Shown here piece by piece: positions 16,541 through 24,554 of a DNA stretch of 64,000 bases. The translations under genes and the position numbers were made by a program. The DNA comes from Azospirillum canadense (lineage in GTDB: Bacteria > Pseudomonadota > Alphaproteobacteria > Azospirillales > Azospirillaceae): positions 2,096,501 through 2,160,500 of the forward strand of contig NZ_JAOQNG010000001.1 in NCBI RefSeq assembly GCF_025961225.1, read 5' to 3'. The notes under the pieces were generated by a model, which was not told the DNA's origin, searched no databases, and saw only the letters and a list, made by a program, of their open reading frames with translations. Position 1 is the stretch's first letter, and each line of letters starts with the position of its first letter.

Positions 16541-18094
16541 TCAGGTCGCCGCCTCCACCCCAGCCATCATCAGACCCATGCGACGCTCGTCAGCGTCCTG
16601 CGGCGCGACCTCGCCCATCAGGCGGCCGTCGAACATCACCAGGATGCGGTCGGACAGGCTGACGATCTCGTCCAGCTCCACCGAGACCAGCAGGATCGCC
16701 TTGCCTTCGTCGCGTAGGCGCACAAGCCGTTTATGGATGAACTCGATGGCGCCGATGTCCACGCCGCGGGTCGGTTGGCCGACCAGAAGCAGGTCGGGGT
16801 TCCGCTCGATCTCGCGGGCAAGCACGATCTTCTGCTGGTTGCCGCCGGAGAAGTTGGCGGCGCGCAGACGCGCGTCGCGCGGGCGCACGTCGTAGGCCTC
16901 CATCTCCGCCTCGCAGCGGGACAGCACGGCGGCGCGATCCATCAGGACGCGGCCGTTGTAAGCCTGATCGTCGTGGTGGCCGAGGATGGCGTTCTCCCGC
17001 GCCTCGAAGCTGGTGATCAGGCCGACCTTCTGCCGGTCCTCCGGCACATGGCCGACGCGCAGCCCCCGCAGCGCCTTCGCGTTGAACAGGCCCGGCCGGT
17101 CGGCCAGTTCCTCCCCGCGCAGGCGCACGGAACCGCCGGCGACGGGCCGCATCCCAGCCAGCGCCTCCAGCAGCTCCGACTGGCCGTTGCCGGACACGCC
17201 GGCAATGCCGACGATCTCGCCCGCACGAACCGAAAATCCGACGCCCTTCACCCGCTCCACGCCGCTGCCGTCGCGCACGGTCAGGCCCGACACCTCCAGC
17301 ACCACGGGGCCGGGCCGGGCCGGTGCCTTCTCCACCCGCAGCAGCACCTTGCGGCCGACCATCAGTTCCGCCAGCTGCTCCTTGCTGGTCTCGGCCGTGC
17401 GGACGTTCGCCACCACCTCGCCCCGGCGCATGACCGTGACGTTGTCGGTCAGCTCCATGATCTCGCGGAGCTTGTGGGTGATGATGACGATGGTCTTTCC
17501 CTGCTCGCGCAGCGCGCGCAGGATGCGGAACAGGTGGTCGGTCTCCTGTGGGGTCAGGACGCCCGTGGGCTCGTCCAGGATCAGGATGTCGGCGCCGCGG
17601 TAGAGCGCCTTCAGGATCTCAACGCGCTGCTGCGCGCCCACCGGCAGCTCGCCGACCGGGCGGTCGAGGTCCACCTCAAGCCCGTAGTCGCGGGCGAGCC
17701 GGACCAGCTCCGCCCGCGCCCGCTCCATCCCCGCGGCCAGCGTCACGCCCCCCTCGGCGCCCAGCAGCACGTTCTCCAGGACGGTGAAGGGATCGACCAG
17801 CATGAAGTGCTGGTGGACCATGCCGACGCCGGCGGCCAGCGCGTCGCGCGGGCTCTTCACCGCGACGGGGCGGCCGTCCACCAGGATCGCGCCGCTGTCG
17901 GCGGGCAGGTAGCCGTAGACGATGCTCATGATCGTCGACTTGCCGGCCCCGTTCTCGCCGATCACGCCGTGGATGGTGCCCTTCGGCACGGCCAGCGACA
18001 CGTCGCGGTTGGCGTGGTTGGCGCCGAACCACTTGTTCACCCCGCGGGTTTCCAGGGCCGGTGGGGTTGGGGCGGTGGTGGGGGTGTCGGGCAT
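16541..18094 (-). CDS. Nucleoside-type ABC transporter ATPase (tandem nucleotide-binding domains)
   Basis: 517 residues with two fused ABC domains, as in YufO/NupA and sugar importers. The first domain has Walker A GENGAGKSTIMSIVYG, VGMVHQHFMLVDPFTVLENV and Walker B ILILDEPTGVLTPQ. The second has the degenerate P-loop GVSGNGQSELLEALAG and signature NFSGGNQQKIVLAREIERNP. ATG at 18092-18094 (MPDTPTT) is preferred over a GTG 12 codons upstream, which lies in a repeat. It powers the two permeases downstream. A repeat doublet separates it from the binding-protein gene. Confidence 0.94.
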   Translation of the reverse strand: MPDTPTTAPTPPALETRGVNKWFGANHANRDVSLAVPKGTIHGVIGENGAGKSTIMSIVYGYLPADSGAILVDGRPVAVKSPRDALAAGVGMVHQHFMLVDPFTVLENVLLGAEGGVTLAAGMERARAELVRLARDYGLEVDLDRPVGELPVGAQQRVEILKALYRGADILILDEPTGVLTPQETDHLFRILRALREQGKTIVIITHKLREIMELTDNVTVMRRGEVVANVRTAETSKEQLAELMVGRKVLLRVEKAPARPGPVVLEVSGLTVRDGSGVERVKGVGFSVRAGEIVGIAGVSGNGQSELLEALAGMRPVAGGSVRLRGEELADRPGLFNAKALRGLRVGHVPEDRQKVGLITSFEARENAILGHHDDQAYNGRVLMDRAAVLSRCEAEMEAYDVRPRDARLRAANFSGGNQQKIVLAREIERNPDLLLVGQPTRGVDIGAIEFIHKRLVRLRDEGKAILLVSVELDEIVSLSDRILVMFDGRLMGEVAPQDADERRMGLMMAGVEAAT

Positions 18095-18123
18095 GGAGGC
18101 TTCTTGATGTGTCGAACGGGATG

Positions 18124-18228
18124 CCCCCACCCCCCGCTTCGCGGGTCCCTCCCTCCCCCGCTGGGCGGGGGAGGGACAGGTTGCATAGTCCCCTCCCCCG
18201 CCCAGCGGGGGAGGGTTAGGATGGGGGT
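18124..18228. repeat. Inverted doublet of the CCCTCCCCCGC palindromic repeat
   Basis: Two copies of the same GC-rich palindrome lie head to head: GCTGGGCGGGGGAGGGACAGG ends one unit (to about 18180) and CCCCTCCCCCGCCCAGCGGG opens the other (about 18190-18228), each flanked by CCCCCAC/GTGGGGG-type tails. A third copy is inside livM (803-840). The doublet fills the gap between the abundant binding protein and the ATPase, the position where REP elements protect upstream mRNA in other bacteria. Confidence 0.85.
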
Positions 18229-18237
18229 CCTGAGGGT

Positions 18238-19248
18238 TTACGGCTGATACGGCTTCACCTGCAGCTGCCCGGCGATGATCTGTTGCTTGGCTTCCTCGAC
18301 CGCCTTTTCCATGTCCGGCGTGACGAGCTTGCGGTTGTTCTCGTCGAGCGCGTAGCCGACGCCCTCCTCCTTCAGGCCGACGACGCGGTGGCCGGCCTTC
18401 CAGCTGCCGTCCTTGGCGGTCTTCATGCAGTCGTAGACGGTGACGTCCACGCGCTTGACCATGGAGGTCAGGATGTGGCCCGGATGCACCCAGTTCTGGT
18501 TGCTGTCCACGCCGATGCCGAGCTTGCCGGAATCCACCGCAGCCTGGAGCACGCCGAGGCCGGTGGCGCCCGCCGCCGCGAAGACGATGTCGGCGCCGCG
18601 GCCGAACTGGCTCTTGGCCAGTTCCGCCCCGCGGGTCGGGTCGTTCCAGGCGGCCGGGGTGGTGCCGGTCATGTTGGTGATGACCTCGCCATCGGCCTTC
18701 ACGTGTTTCACGCCCTGCTCGTAGCCGGTCAGGAAATTGCGGATCAGCGGGATGTCCATGCCGCCGACGAAGCCGACCTTGCCGGTCTTCGACGCCATCG
18801 CCGCCAGCATGCCGACGAGGTAGGAGCCCTCATGCTCCTTGAAGGTCACGGACTGGACGTTGGGCAGTTCCAGCTTGTCGTCGATCAGGCAGAACTTGGT
18901 GTTCGGGAACTCGCGGGACACCTTGTCCACCGCCGCGGTCTGCGAGAAACCGACCGCCGCGATCACCGATGCGCCGCGCCGGGCCATGTTGCGCATGGCC
19001 TGCTCGCGCTGACTCTCGTTGGTGATCTCGAACTCGCGGTAGGCGATGCCGGTTTCCTTCTTGAAGCGCTCCGCCCCGTTGTAGGCGGCCTCGTTGAAGG
19101 ACTTGTCGAACTTGCCGCCCTGGTCGAACACGACGGCCGGCACGAACTCGTCGGCGCCCTGCGCCGGAGCTGCTAGGACCGCGGCACCGGTGGCCATTGA
19201 GAGGGCCAAGACCGAGTTGGCAAGAACCGCGAGGATACGCTTCGTCAT
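18238..19248 (-). CDS. BMP-family ABC transporter nucleoside-binding protein
   Basis: 336-residue periplasmic binding protein of the Bmp/Med (PnrA-like) family. Signal peptide MTKRILAVLANSVLALSMAT and AAPAQGA cleavage region, then AVVFDQGGKFDKSFNEAAYN (the conserved start of the mature fold), VGFVGGMDIPLIRNFLTGYE, and ADIVFAAAGATGLGVLQAAV. ATG 19246-19248 has GGGAAAGAAG directly upstream. First gene of the operon that continues with the ATPase, two permeases, cdd, pnp, deoC and deoA, so the ligand is most likely a nucleoside. Confidence 0.93.
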   Translation of the reverse strand: MTKRILAVLANSVLALSMATGAAVLAAPAQGADEFVPAVVFDQGGKFDKSFNEAAYNGAERFKKETGIAYREFEITNESQREQAMRNMARRGASVIAAVGFSQTAAVDKVSREFPNTKFCLIDDKLELPNVQSVTFKEHEGSYLVGMLAAMASKTGKVGFVGGMDIPLIRNFLTGYEQGVKHVKADGEVITNMTGTTPAAWNDPTRGAELAKSQFGRGADIVFAAAGATGLGVLQAAVDSGKLGIGVDSNQNWVHPGHILTSMVKRVDVTVYDCMKTAKDGSWKAGHRVVGLKEEGVGYALDENNRKLVTPDMEKAVEEAKQQIIAGQLQVKPYQP

Positions 19249-19487
19249 TCTTCTTTCCCTTCCCTGTTCCTTCCGCCCGTTCGCCGGGTCCAGGACGCGC
19301 AGGATAGCCGGTCGTTCCACCGCACAACAGGGGAATTGCCGACGCATCCACACCCCCTGGCCACACCCCCAGGCCACAGCCTGTGCGCAGCGAATCCGGG
19401 CTTCATCGGTTGACGCAGGGGCGGTGGACCGCTATCACCCCCCGCGGAGTCCATCCGTGACCGAATCAGTTTGTGGGGAGCAACGGC

Positions 19488-20141
19488 GTGCATGAGTTGG
19501 TGGTGCTGCTGCAAGGCATCGTCCTCGGGATCGCCATCGCCGCCCCGGTCGGCCCCATCGGGCTGCTCTGCATCCGCCGCACGCTCCAGTACGGCCCGGC
19601 GATGGGGTTCTTCACGGGCTTCGGCGCGGCGGTCGCCGACACGATCTTCGGCGCCATCGCCGCCTTCGGCGTGTCCGCGGCGCTCGACTTCCTCCAGGGG
19701 CACGAGGTCGCGTTCCAGCTGGTCGGCGGCATCTTCCTGCTGGTCGTCGCGGTGCGCACCTTCCGCAAGAAGCCCGAGGAGGACGAGCGGGAGGCCGAGA
19801 AGGCCGCCGACACGCCGTCCTGGTTCGGCGGATTCATGACCGGCTTGTCGCTGACGCTGACCAACCCGGCCACCATTATGGCCTTCATCGCCATCTTCGC
19901 CGGCTTCGGGTTGGGCGGGAACCTGGGGCGGGTGGACGCCACCACGCTGGTGGCCGGCGTCTTCATCGGCGCCTGCACTTGGTGGATGAGCCTGTCCATG
20001 GGCGTGGCCGCCGTGCGCCACCGCATTTCCGACGAGCGGCTGACTCTGCTCAATCACTGCACGGGCGTGGCGCTGGCCGGCTTCGGGCTGTGGGCGCTCG
20101 GCATGGCCTTTACGGGCATGGCGGGTTGGGCGATGGGCTGA
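19488..20141 (+). CDS. LysE/RhtB-family exporter
   Basis: 217 residues, six hydrophobic segments, inner membrane. The N-terminal signature GIAIAAPVGPIGLLCIRRTL is diagnostic of LysE-type amino-acid efflux proteins, and LSLTLTNPATIMAFIAIFAG is the second conserved block. The GTG at 19488 is preferred because GGGGAG (19475-19480) is spaced correctly; an in-frame GTG at 19473 overlaps that site. The 3' end overlaps the convergent DedA gene by 32 bases. Substrate unknown. Confidence 0.88.
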   Translation: MHELVVLLQGIVLGIAIAAPVGPIGLLCIRRTLQYGPAMGFFTGFGAAVADTIFGAIAAFGVSAALDFLQGHEVAFQLVGGIFLLVVAVRTFRKKPEEDEREAEKAADTPSWFGGFMTGLSLTLTNPATIMAFIAIFAGFGLGGNLGRVDATTLVAGVFIGACTWWMSLSMGVAAVRHRISDERLTLLNHCTGVALAGFGLWALGMAFTGMAGWAMG

Positions 20142-20790
20142 ACGCCGCGCCGGCGCTCGCCCGACGGGACTTCTGGTCCCGGCGGATCGACCGGAAATGC
20201 CGGATCAGCCGGTACAGGTACAGCCCGACCAGCACCACCAAAAGCCCGATCGTGAAATACCCGATCAGCCGGTTCGCAAAGGGCCAAGTGGACAGCAGGT
20301 AGCCGGTCCAGGCCAGCAACAACGTCCACAAGATCGAGCCCACGCCGGAATAGAGGCAGTAGAGCAGGATCGACATCCGGCAAGCCCCCGCCGGGATGGA
20401 GATCAGCGTGCGCACGCCGGGCACCGGCTGCGTCAGGAACACGGCGAGCCCGCCGCGCTTGGCGAACCAGTCGGTGCTGCGCCGGACCTTCTTCGGGTGG
20501 ATGGTCAGCCAGGGGCCCCAGCGCTTCAGGAAGGCCTCCAGCCGGTCGCGGCCGAGCAGGCGGCTCGGCAGGAACCACACCAGCTGCCCGACCATCGAAC
20601 CCAGCCCGCCGGCCAGCGCGATGCCCATCAGGCTGTATTCGCCGTGCGCCGCCGCCAGCCCGGCCAGCGGGATCACCGATTCCGCCGGCACCGGCGGCAC
20701 CACCCGCGCCAGCACGAGCAGGAGGAAGATGCCCACGTAATTCATCGTGTGCATCACATCGACCAGCCAGTTCGTTAGCCCGCCTTCCAT
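20110..20790 (-). CDS. DedA/VTT-domain membrane protein
   Basis: 226 residues, about five hydrophobic segments. The family motifs are VVPPVPAESVIPLAGLAAAH, GSMVGQLVWFLPSRLLGRD and FLTQPVPGVRTLISIPAGAC. DedA proteins are undecaprenyl-phosphate or phospholipid transporters needed for envelope homeostasis; which lipid this one handles cannot be told. Its last 11 codons overlap the end of the lysE-family gene on the other strand. Confidence 0.9.
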   Translation of the reverse strand: MEGGLTNWLVDVMHTMNYVGIFLLLVLARVVPPVPAESVIPLAGLAAAHGEYSLMGIALAGGLGSMVGQLVWFLPSRLLGRDRLEAFLKRWGPWLTIHPKKVRRSTDWFAKRGGLAVFLTQPVPGVRTLISIPAGACRMSILLYCLYSGVGSILWTLLLAWTGYLLSTWPFANRLIGYFTIGLLVVLVGLYLYRLIRHFRSIRRDQKSRRASAGAAFSPSPNPPCP

Positions 20791-20877
20791 GCGCGTTCAC
20801 CCGGAGTTCATGCCCAGGGAGGAACAACGATGACGTGGGCGCGGTTCCGGCAACCCAGCCGCGAGAGTCCTTCGGGG

Positions 20878-22692
20878 CTATTCCGCGGCGCGGTCGAACT
20901 GTAGGGCGGCGAGGCGGGCGTAAAGTCCCCCTTCCCGCACGAGGTCGGCGTGGCGGCCGGTGGCGACGACGCGGCCCTCGTCCATCACCACGATTCGGTC
21001 GGCGTTCAGCACGGTTGCCAGACGGTGCGCGATAATCAGCGTGGTGCGGCCCTTCATCAGCCGGTCCAGCGCGTCCTGCACCATCCGCTCGCTCTCCGCG
21101 TCCAGCGCGCTGGTCGCCTCGTCCAGCAGCAGCACCGGTGGGTCGCGCAGGATAGCGCGGGCGATGGACAGGCGCTGGCGCTGGCCGCCGGACAGCCGCA
21201 CACCCTTCTCGCCGAGGTAGGTGTCGAAGCCCTGAGGCAGCGCCTCCAGGAATTCCAGCGCGTGGGCCGCTTCAGCGGCGGCGCGCACCTCGGCGTCGCT
21301 GGCGTCGGGCCGGCCGTAGCGGATGTTCTCCCAGGCGTTAGCCGAGAAGACGACGGGATCCTGCGAGACAAGGCCGAGGCGGCGGCGCACCTCCACCGGG
21401 TCGGCGTCGCGAATGTCCACGCCGTCCAGCCGGATCGCCCCCGCTTGCGGGTCGTAGAAGCGCAGCAGCAGTTGGAACACCGTGGTCTTGCCCGCGCCCG
21501 ACGGGCCGACCAGCGCCACCGTCTCTCCCGGCGCGACGTCGAGGGAGAATCCCTCCAGCGCGGCGCCGTTCGGGCGGGACGGGTAATGGAAGCGCACGCC
21601 GGCGAAGGAAAGCGCCCCCGTTGCCGGTTCCGGCAATGCCACCGGGCTGGCCGGCGCGCGGATGTCCGGCCGGGTGTCCAGCAGGTCGAACAGCCGCTCC
21701 GTCGCGCCGGCGGCGCGCTGGAGGTCACCGACCACCTCGCTGATTGCGCCGACGGAGCCCGCGACTACCACCGAATAGATGACGAAGGCAGACAGCTGGC
21801 CCGCCGACAGCCGCCCGGCCAGCACGTCATGCCCGCCGATCCACAGGATGATGCCGACCGCGCCGAAGACCAGGACAATCACGATCACCGTCAGCAGCGC
21901 GCGCACCTTGACGCGGCGCACCGCGGTGGCGAAGGCGTCCTCCACCCGCGCGCCGAACAGCACGCGGTCGAGCGCCTCGTGCGTGTAGGCCTGGACGGTG
22001 CGGATGGCGCTCAGCGTCTCTTCCACGAAGGAGCCGATGTCGGCGATCTTGTCCTGGCTGGCGCGCGACAGGGCGCGGACGCGGCGGCCGAACAGGATGA
22101 TCGGAACGACCACCAGCGGCACGACCAGGAAGACCAGCCCGGTCAGCTTGGGCGAGGTGATCAGCAGCATCCCCGTGCCACCCAGGAACAGCAGCAGGTT
22201 GCGCAGCGCGATGGACACCGACGAGCCGACGACGACCTGCAGCACCTCGGTGTCGGTGGTCAGGCGCGACAGGATCTCGGACGTTTTGTTCGTCTCGAAG
22301 AAGCCGGGCGACAGGCGCAGGACATGGTCGTAGACCGCCCGGCGGATGTCGGCGACGACCCGCTCCCCAATCCAACTCACCAAATAGAAGCGCCCGAAGG
22401 TGGAAGCGGCCATCAGCACGATGACCGCCAGCAGGACGAGAAGCGCGCGGTCGAGCAGCGACGAATCGCCGGCCGCAAAGCCCTGGTCCACCAGGACCCG
22501 CATCCCCTGACCCATGCCCAGCACGGTGCCGGCCGCCACCACCAGCGCCAGAACGGCGCCGAGGATCTGCGCCTTGTAGGGCCATAGGAAGGGCATCAGC
22601 CGGCGCAGCGGGGTCAGGTCGCGGCGGCGCGTGTCATTGGACGCGGCATCGTTTGACGGGGCGCGCGTTGATCGTGAAGATTGGCGAAACAC
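20878..22692 (-). CDS. MsbA-like ABC exporter (membrane plus ATPase half-transporter)
   Basis: 604 residues. Six transmembrane helices (about residues 35-320) are followed by one nucleotide-binding domain with Walker A VALVGPSGAGKTTVFQLLLR, signature VRLSGGQRQRLSIARAIL and Walker B VLLLDEATSALDAES. It works as a homodimer exporting lipids or hydrophobic compounds; it is close in layout to MsbA but no lipid-A gene is adjacent, so the substrate is undetermined. Confidence 0.92.
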   Translation of the reverse strand: MFRQSSRSTRAPSNDAASNDTRRRDLTPLRRLMPFLWPYKAQILGAVLALVVAAGTVLGMGQGMRVLVDQGFAAGDSSLLDRALLVLLAVIVLMAASTFGRFYLVSWIGERVVADIRRAVYDHVLRLSPGFFETNKTSEILSRLTTDTEVLQVVVGSSVSIALRNLLLFLGGTGMLLITSPKLTGLVFLVVPLVVVPIILFGRRVRALSRASQDKIADIGSFVEETLSAIRTVQAYTHEALDRVLFGARVEDAFATAVRRVKVRALLTVIVIVLVFGAVGIILWIGGHDVLAGRLSAGQLSAFVIYSVVVAGSVGAISEVVGDLQRAAGATERLFDLLDTRPDIRAPASPVALPEPATGALSFAGVRFHYPSRPNGAALEGFSLDVAPGETVALVGPSGAGKTTVFQLLLRFYDPQAGAIRLDGVDIRDADPVEVRRRLGLVSQDPVVFSANAWENIRYGRPDASDAEVRAAAEAAHALEFLEALPQGFDTYLGEKGVRLSGGQRQRLSIARAILRDPPVLLLDEATSALDAESERMVQDALDRLMKGRTTLIIAHRLATVLNADRIVVMDEGRVVATGRHADLVREGGLYARLAALQFDRAAE

Positions 22693-22874
22693 CGGGGCTC
22701 CCCTGCGGCAAGGGCACGGCGGAGGTCACGCCGCGCGAGGGCTCAGCCGGCATATAGCAAGGTCGCAGCACACCGACAAGGAGCCTAGGGCGGGGATAAA
22801 AAGGCCGCAGCGCGGGGCAAGACGCCCGCGGCACAGCCCAAAACGCCCGTGCCGCAAATCGTCGCGGATGGCGG

Positions 22875-22903
22875 TTGCATCGTGCGGCCCTCTTTGCTAT
22901 AGA
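22875..22903 (+). promoter_or_regulatory. Promoter of rpmE
   Basis: -35 TTGCAT (22875-22880), 17-base spacer, -10 TATAGA (22898-22903). The predicted transcript would start near 22910, about 22 bases before the L31 start codon. Confidence 0.65.
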
Positions 22904-22931
22904 CGCCGCTCGCTTTGCAGGAACCCCGGCC

Positions 22932-23156
22932 ATGAAGACTGATATTCATCCCGACTACCACGAGATCAACGTGGTGATGACCGACGGCAGCACGTTCAAG
23001 ACCCGCTCCACCATGGGCAAGCCGGGCGACACGCTGCGCCTCGATATCGACCCGAAGTCGCACCCGGCCTGGACCGGCGTGCAGAAGCTGCTCGACACGG
23101 GCGGGCAGATCGCGAAGTTCAACAAGCGCTTCGCGAGCTTCGGCCTGAAGAAGTAA
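22932..23156 (+). CDS. rpmE: 50S ribosomal protein L31 (cysteine-free form)
   Basis: 74 residues: [20 protein letters not shown] at the start and [12 protein letters not shown] at the end, typical of L31. The four zinc-binding cysteines of the classical form are absent, so this is the zinc-independent C-minus type. ATG 22932 is chosen over an in-frame upstream extension because it matches the family start and lies correctly behind the promoter. A strong terminator follows. Confidence 0.95.
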   Translation: MKTDIHPDYHEINVVMTDGSTFKTRSTMGKPGDTLRLDIDPKSHPAWTGVQKLLDTGGQIAKFNKRFASFGLKK

Positions 23157-23176
23157 GCTTCTTCTCCGCAAAACGA

Positions 23177-23208
23177 AAAAGGGCGTCCGGTCCGCCGGGC
23201 GCCCTTTT
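23177..23208 (+). terminator. Rho-independent terminator after rpmE
   Basis: GGGCGTCCGG, loop TCCG, CCGGGCGCCC, then TTTT, with a matching A-run before the stem, so it could also act on the convergent DUF1465 transcript. Confidence 0.85.
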
Positions 23209-23234
23209 CGCGTTTGCGCAGATCGTCACCGACA

Positions 23235-23651
23235 TCAGCCGGCGACGGCGTGCTGCACCTCCATCCGCGCCCGCTCGTCCAGGCGGGACACGCGCATGTA
23301 GAGCCTGTGGCTGCGCTCCAGCAGGCTGCGCAAGCCTTCGGGCAGCGCCTCGTTGTCGGGGCCTGAGGGGTCGGTGCAGACATCCCCGCCGGACAACGCG
23401 AAATCCTCGCTCGCCGCCTGCTCGCGGGTGATCTCGCCTGCGTGGACGGCCTTCTGCGCCAGCAGCCACGCCATTACTTGCGTCAGGCGGCTGGTTACGC
23501 GCATGGATTCGTAGGAGATTTGCAGCCGGACGTGCGGGGGCAGCGTCCGGTGGTTCACGGTATCATGATAGGCGATGTAATTGCGCGCCTCGATCAGCAA
23601 CGCCATCGTCTCGTCATAGGTACCGTTGAAGAAGGTCGGTGTTTCCATCAC
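23235..23651 (-). CDS. DUF1465 family protein
   Basis: 138 residues, mostly helical, soluble. The block MRVTSRLTQVMAWLLAQKAV matches the alphaproteobacterial DUF1465 family. The biochemical role is not established. Two consecutive ATG codons open the frame (23651 and 23648); which is used is unclear. It is convergent with rpmE. Confidence 0.82.
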   Translation of the reverse strand: MMETPTFFNGTYDETMALLIEARNYIAYHDTVNHRTLPPHVRLQISYESMRVTSRLTQVMAWLLAQKAVHAGEITREQAASEDFALSGGDVCTDPSGPDNEALPEGLRSLLERSHRLYMRVSRLDERARMEVQHAVAG

Positions 23652-23803
23652 GGCCGTACCCCTCCCGCGGCCGGATGGCCCAATCTTGAGCCTCGCCGCA
23701 ATTGATTAACAATCGATGAGTGTTCCGGGACCGCCATGCGGCGCAAGCCTACTTGGCCTTTCGACAGGCTGACGGCCACCCCGTTTGAAAAAACATAGGC
23801 CCT

Positions 23804-23831
23804 CTTGAACAGGCCAAAGGGTCGCTTATTT
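23804..23831 (+). promoter_or_regulatory. Possible heat-shock (RpoH-type) promoter
   Basis: CTTGAA (23804-23809) is followed after 16 bases by TTATTT (23826-23831). The -35 resembles the RpoH consensus CTTGAAA; the -10 is a poor match. The location upstream of a small heat-shock gene supports it. Confidence 0.3.
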
Positions 23832-23881
23832 CTCGCGGTACCGGCGGACGCCCATACGGGGTCCATCGGGATCGCAAAGTT

Positions 23882-23935
23882 GGGGATCGACGATGATCGT
23901 GGTCCCCGAACGCTGTATCGCTCGATTGGAGGATA
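23882..23935 (+). promoter_or_regulatory. Candidate ROSE-like RNA thermometer
   Basis: A first stem-loop at about 23882-23907 combines GGGGATC with GGTCCCC around ACGATGATCGT. A second at 23916-23935 folds TATCGCTC against the ribosome-binding site TTGGAGGATA. The TCGCT opposite GGAGGA is the arrangement of ROSE elements that hide the ribosome-binding site of alphaproteobacterial small heat-shock genes. Confidence 0.5.
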
Positions 23936-23939
23936 TATC

Positions 23940-24401
23940 ATGCGTACCTACGACCTTTCGCCGCTGTTCCGTTCGACCGTCGGATTCGACCGCCTCTCGC
24001 GCCTCCTGGAGACCGCGATGACCGGCGACGAGGCCGCGGCGTCCTACCCGCCCTACAACATCGAAAAGACGGGTGACGACGCCTACCGGATCACCATGGC
24101 CGTTGCCGGCTTCGGGCCGGAGGACCTGGAGATCACCGCCCAGCAGAACTCGCTGGTGGTCACTGGCAAAGCTAAGAAGGATCAGGAAACCGGCCAATTC
24201 CTCTACCGGGGTATCGCCGGCCGCGCTTTCGAGCGCCGCTTCCAGCTTGCCGACTTCATCAAAGTGGCCAACGCCAACCTGCTGAACGGGTTGCTCCACA
24301 TCGACTTGGTGCGCGAGGTGCCGGAGGCGATGAAGCCCCGCACCATCAAGATCGACAGCGCCGTGTCGAAGCAGCCGGCCCTGACCCAGCAGGCCGCGTA
24401 A
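23940..24401 (+). CDS. Small heat-shock protein, Hsp20/IbpA type
   Basis: 153 residues, ATP-independent holdase chaperone forming large oligomers. The alpha-crystallin domain spans about residues 38-135: YPPYNIEKTGDDAYRITMAV, the conserved AGFGPEDLEITAQQNSLVVT, and RGIAGRAFERRFQLADFIKV. MRTYDLSPLFRSTVGFDRL is the typical alphaproteobacterial IbpA start. TTGGAGGA lies 6-13 bases before the ATG at 23940 and may be masked by an RNA thermometer. Confidence 0.95.
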   Translation: MRTYDLSPLFRSTVGFDRLSRLLETAMTGDEAAASYPPYNIEKTGDDAYRITMAVAGFGPEDLEITAQQNSLVVTGKAKKDQETGQFLYRGIAGRAFERRFQLADFIKVANANLLNGLLHIDLVREVPEAMKPRTIKIDSAVSKQPALTQQAA

Positions 24402-24452
24402 CAGGCGACTTCGGTTAGATCACGGCTGGATCGTTTCCTGAACCGAACGGAT

Positions 24453-24480
24453 GGCGCCCTGGGCAACCGGGGCGCCGTTT
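24453..24480 (+). terminator. Terminator after the Hsp20 gene
   Basis: GGCGCCC and GGGGCGCC form the stem around GGGCAACC, followed by GTTTCGCTTT. Confidence 0.6.
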
Positions 24481-24554
24481 CGCTTTATCAACGAATTTTC
24501 GATACGGAAGCCGAACGTTCCGGCTTTGCCACGACCCTTAAAGGAACGCGGTCG

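Noticed and set aside
19333..19375. Short direct repeat CCACACCCCC in the upstream region of the BMP protein gene
   Set aside because: Only two imperfect copies of about 15 bases in C-rich sequence; likely chance.
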